Below are positions 5,066 through 7,217 of a stretch of DNA of 7,217 nt, piece by piece (position 1 is the stretch's first letter; each line of letters begins with the position of its first letter). Source of the stretch: Thioalkalivibrio sp. (GTDB lineage Bacteria > Pseudomonadota > Gammaproteobacteria > Ectothiorhodospirales > Ectothiorhodospiraceae); contig SLHN01000310.1 in assembly GCA_007136145.1 (NCBI GenBank), positions 1 through 7,217 of the forward strand, given 5' to 3'. A program made the position numbers and the translations under genes. Under the pieces are notes generated by a model. That model worked only from the letters and a program-made list of their open reading frames with translations, made no database searches and was not told the DNA's origin.

Positions 5066-6415
5066 ATGTCGAAGCGCAAACTGGTGGTGATCGGCGGTGA
5101 CGCCGCTGGAATGAGCGCGGCATCCAAGGTCCGGCGCGAACATCCCGACCGCGAAATCGTGGTATTCGAACTCGGGAGGCACACCTCCTATGCCGCCTGC
5201 GGGATGCCCTATTTCATCGCCGGCCAGGTGGAATCGTCCGATCACCTCATTGCGCGCAGGCCGGAGGTGTTTCGCGAAAGACAGAATATCGATGTCCGCA
5301 CCCGGCATGAGGTCCTGGAGATCGATACGGCGAAGCGGCGTGTGAAGGTCAGGAATCTGGAGCAAGGCACGACCTTCTGGGAGAGCTGGGACGACTTGTT
5401 GATCGCCACTGGCGCGTCCCCGATCGTTCCCGATCTGCCCAATATCAATGCCGAGGGCATCTTCAGCCTGTCCCACCTGCAGAGCGGAATCGACGTCTTC
5501 GAATACATGGAGGCGCATCGACCGGGAAAGGCCGTAGTCGTCGGCGGTGGTTACATCGGCATCGAAATGGCGGAGGCCCTGCTCGAACGGGGTCTCGAGG
5601 TCGCGCTGATCGACATGGCGCCGGAGGTGATGGTCAGCATGGATGTCGATATCGCGGGATCGATCAGCCAGGCCATGAAAGATGCTGGAGTCAGCGTTTT
5701 TCTTGGCGAGAAACTCGAACGTTTCGAAACCGACTCGCGTGGAAGACTGAGCGCCGTAGTCACGGACCGGCAGACACTGGAGGCCGAGCTGGTCATTCTG
5801 GGCATCGGGATACGCCCGAATACCAGGCTGGCGAAGGCCGCCGATATCGAACTCGGTGCCAACGGTGCGATCAAGGTAAACAAGCGGTTGGAAACCACGG
5901 TACCCCATGTCTGGGCGGCGGGCGACTGCGCTGAATCGTTTCACCTGGTGAAGGAAGAGCAGGTCTTCATCGCGCTCGGGACGGTGGCCAACAAGCAGGG
6001 ACTGGTGGCTGGTATCAACATCAGCGGGGGAACGATGGAATTTCCCGGCGTACTCGGTACCGCAATCACCCGGTTCCGCGATCTGGAGATTTCCCGGACC
6101 GGCCTTTCCGAAAAGGAAGCAAAAGAGATTGGGATCCGATTCAGGGTCAAGACCATCGACGCTTTGACCCGCTCTCATTACTTCCCGGGTTCCGCGAAGC
6201 TGAGGGTGAAACTCGTGGTGGAGGATGGGACAGGGCGCCTCCTTGGCGGCCAGATCGTGGGAGGCAACGGTGCCGCCAAGCGGATCGACACCCTTGCCGT
6301 CGCGATCACCGCCAGGCTTACGGCGGAGCAACTGGTCTATCTCGACCTCGCCTATGCCCCACCCTTTTCGCCAGTCTGGGATCCGGTACAGACCGCTGCC
6401 AGAACGCTGGTGTAA
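5066..6415 (+). CDS. CoA-disulfide reductase/NADH-dependent persulfide reductase-type flavoprotein
   Basis: This is a 449-residue FAD- and pyridine-nucleotide-dependent reductase of the single-cysteine CoA-disulfide reductase/Npsr/NADH-sulfur-reductase group. The FAD Rossmann motif is VVIGGDAAGMSAASK (7-21). The redox cysteine is Cys45 in SYAACGMPY (41-49), the group hallmark. ATGASP (114-119) follows, then the NAD(H) motif VVVGGGYIGIEMAEAL (157-172) with Asp183 at the end of the next strand, which favours NADH over NADPH. GIRPN (248-252) and the second FAD motif AAGDCAE (284-290) follow. The C-terminal dimer domain ends in DLAYAPPFSPVWDPV (427-441). Tyr372 and Tyr430 match the two active-site tyrosines remembered from Staphylococcus CoADR (Y361, Y419). 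There is no rhodanese or SirA-like extension. The frame is open far upstream (to 4715), but GAGGA at 5056-5060 fixes the ATG at 5066 and the extension would overlap SOR. Beside SOR, it likely reduces CoA- or glutathione-bound persulfide, polysulfide or sulfur; exact substrate unknown. Confidence 0.9.
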   Translation: MSKRKLVVIGGDAAGMSAASKVRREHPDREIVVFELGRHTSYAACGMPYFIAGQVESSDHLIARRPEVFRERQNIDVRTRHEVLEIDTAKRRVKVRNLEQGTTFWESWDDLLIATGASPIVPDLPNINAEGIFSLSHLQSGIDVFEYMEAHRPGKAVVVGGGYIGIEMAEALLERGLEVALIDMAPEVMVSMDVDIAGSISQAMKDAGVSVFLGEKLERFETDSRGRLSAVVTDRQTLEAELVILGIGIRPNTRLAKAADIELGANGAIKVNKRLETTVPHVWAAGDCAESFHLVKEEQVFIALGTVANKQGLVAGINISGGTMEFPGVLGTAITRFRDLEISRTGLSEKEAKEIGIRFRVKTIDALTRSHYFPGSAKLRVKLVVEDGTGRLLGGQIVGGNGAAKRIDTLAVAITARLTAEQLVYLDLAYAPPFSPVWDPVQTAARTLV

Positions 6416-6446
6416 ACACCCCCGGGACAGCGAGCAGAAGCGTGGT

Positions 6447-7055
6447 TCACCCAGTGCGGCCAAACCACCGCAGACCCGTCAGAAGAACCCTATGTGTCAG
6501 CCACCAGACCGAGACGCAAACCACGACCGTGACCCCAAGCCACACGTAGGGCGATGTCCATTCCTGTACCCCTCCCGGACCCCATACCCAGTTGATGTTG
6601 CGCTCGGGCGTGGAAAGCAGAAACGAAACCAGGAGGATTACACAGCCCGTTGGCACCCATAAACGCCAAGCCGTCGGATCGTACCCGAGTCTCCAGACCA
6701 TCCATACGAGCACGAGGGGCAACAGTAGGTGATAGAGCGAAAACAGGCGCACGTGTAGCGCGATTTCGGGGTTGTACATATAGTCAACGACCCCCAACGG
6801 CGTGGGTCCAAGCAGCGCCAGGCTGAGCAAAAAGTCGAAAACCCAAACCATCTCCAGCAATACCACCGAAATCGCCATCATGCTCGCAAGGCGCGGACTT
6901 TCCAGCCATGCGGCCAGCAGGCCTCCAATCAGTGCAACGTTGGAGAACCAGAGAAAGTTCACGAGGCCGTATTCCAGGGTGTAGGCCGGAACCAAACCCG
7001 CCACGAAAACCAGGTAGGACAGTTTGTACCAGCGTGGAATCAAGGGTCCCTCCAT
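6447..7055 (-). CDS. Conserved multi-pass membrane protein of unknown function
   Basis: This is a 202-residue integral membrane protein with about six hydrophobic helices, near residues 12-27, 33-50, 57-82, 104-122, 132-148 and 168-188. Notable short motifs are FLWFSNVAL (34-42), AWLESPRLASM (49-59), LFSLYHLLLPL (104-114), WRLGYDP (121-127) and TPERNINWVWGPGG (149-162). The last, together with FSxYH and RLGYD, resembles an uncharacterised bacterial membrane-protein family I recognise by pattern but cannot name. The start chosen is the ATG at 7055, because GGTGA lies 5 nt upstream and the hydrophobic protein begins there. The frame stays open to 7214, but that extra 53-residue stretch is arginine- and proline-rich and looks untranslated. 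The gene converges on the flavoenzyme, with 31 bp between the stop codons and no clear bidirectional terminator. No function is assigned. Confidence 0.75.
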   Translation of the reverse strand: MEGPLIPRWYKLSYLVFVAGLVPAYTLEYGLVNFLWFSNVALIGGLLAAWLESPRLASMMAISVVLLEMVWVFDFLLSLALLGPTPLGVVDYMYNPEIALHVRLFSLYHLLLPLVLVWMVWRLGYDPTAWRLWVPTGCVILLVSFLLSTPERNINWVWGPGGVQEWTSPYVWLGVTVVVCVSVWWLTHRVLLTGLRWFGRTG

Positions 7056-7217
7056 GCAGGTCACCAGCAGCCTGCGGAATGGAGCCTCCGAAAGCCTGGT
7101 GCCGCCAACGAGATTGCGGGGTGCCAGAGGCCATTGCCTTCGGCTATCCTGTATCCGCCGCCACCTGCCGGCCGCACTCGGAGCGGCGTGCCGCTGCCGT
7201 CCATTGTCCAGCAACTC

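Noticed and set aside
5063..6463. 466-codon open frame on the - strand opposite the flavoenzyme
   Set aside because: It is a mirror of the flavoenzyme codon pattern with no recognisable fold and no supporting start signal.
7056..7217. N-terminal extension of the membrane protein to 7214
   Set aside because: The extra 53 residues are Arg/Pro/Gly-rich with no hydrophobic or family character, while the ATG at 7055 has GGTGA at good spacing. The stretch is better read as upstream non-coding DNA.
1..7217. CRISPR array, tRNA/rRNA, insertion sequence or integration site
   Set aside because: No regularly spaced repeats, tRNA-like cloverleaf, transposase motifs or flanking terminal repeats were found on reading both strands.

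Overview
The window looks like chromosomal DNA from a GC-rich, sulfur-oxidising gammaproteobacterium. The best match from memory is a haloalkaliphile of the Thioalkalivibrio type, possibly close to Thioalkalivibrio paradoxus. The main evidence is a complete bacterial sulfur oxygenase reductase gene with every known catalytic residue. Other evidence is Gram-negative envelope genes (a FadL-type outer-membrane barrel with a signal peptide and a periplasmic binding protein) and uniform GC-rich codon use. The organism is inferred, not proven.

Layout, left to right. Bases 1-392 hold no convincing gene, but contain a 14-bp perfect palindrome with a half-copy 45 bp downstream. At 393-1664 (+) lies an exported type I periplasmic binding protein of the branched-chain amino acid/amide receptor family, with no permease or ATPase beside it. 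At 1747-2352 (+) lies a GNAT acetyltransferase followed by a terminator-like hairpin. A 222-bp gap with a possible operator, a TTGACA box and an A-rich leader precedes a TTG-initiated FadL/TodX-type barrel (2575-3906, +). Only 41 bp later comes sulfur oxygenase reductase (3948-4889, +). A 176-bp spacer with two strong consecutive hairpins leads to a CoA-disulfide/persulfide reductase-type flavoenzyme (5066-6415, +). A convergent six-helix membrane protein of unknown function (6447-7055, -) closes the window.

Reading of the central block. The FadL-like barrel, SOR and flavin disulfide reductase can be read together as a sulfur module. The barrel could admit hydrophobic sulfur or polysulfide through the outer membrane. 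SOR would disproportionate and oxidise S0 in the cytoplasm to sulfite, thiosulfate and sulfide. The NADH-linked flavoenzyme could handle per- or polysulfides that feed or leave SOR. SOR chemistry is established for the family. The barrel's substrate and the flavoenzyme's role are inferences from adjacency. No CRISPR array, tRNA, rRNA, transposase or other mobile element was seen.
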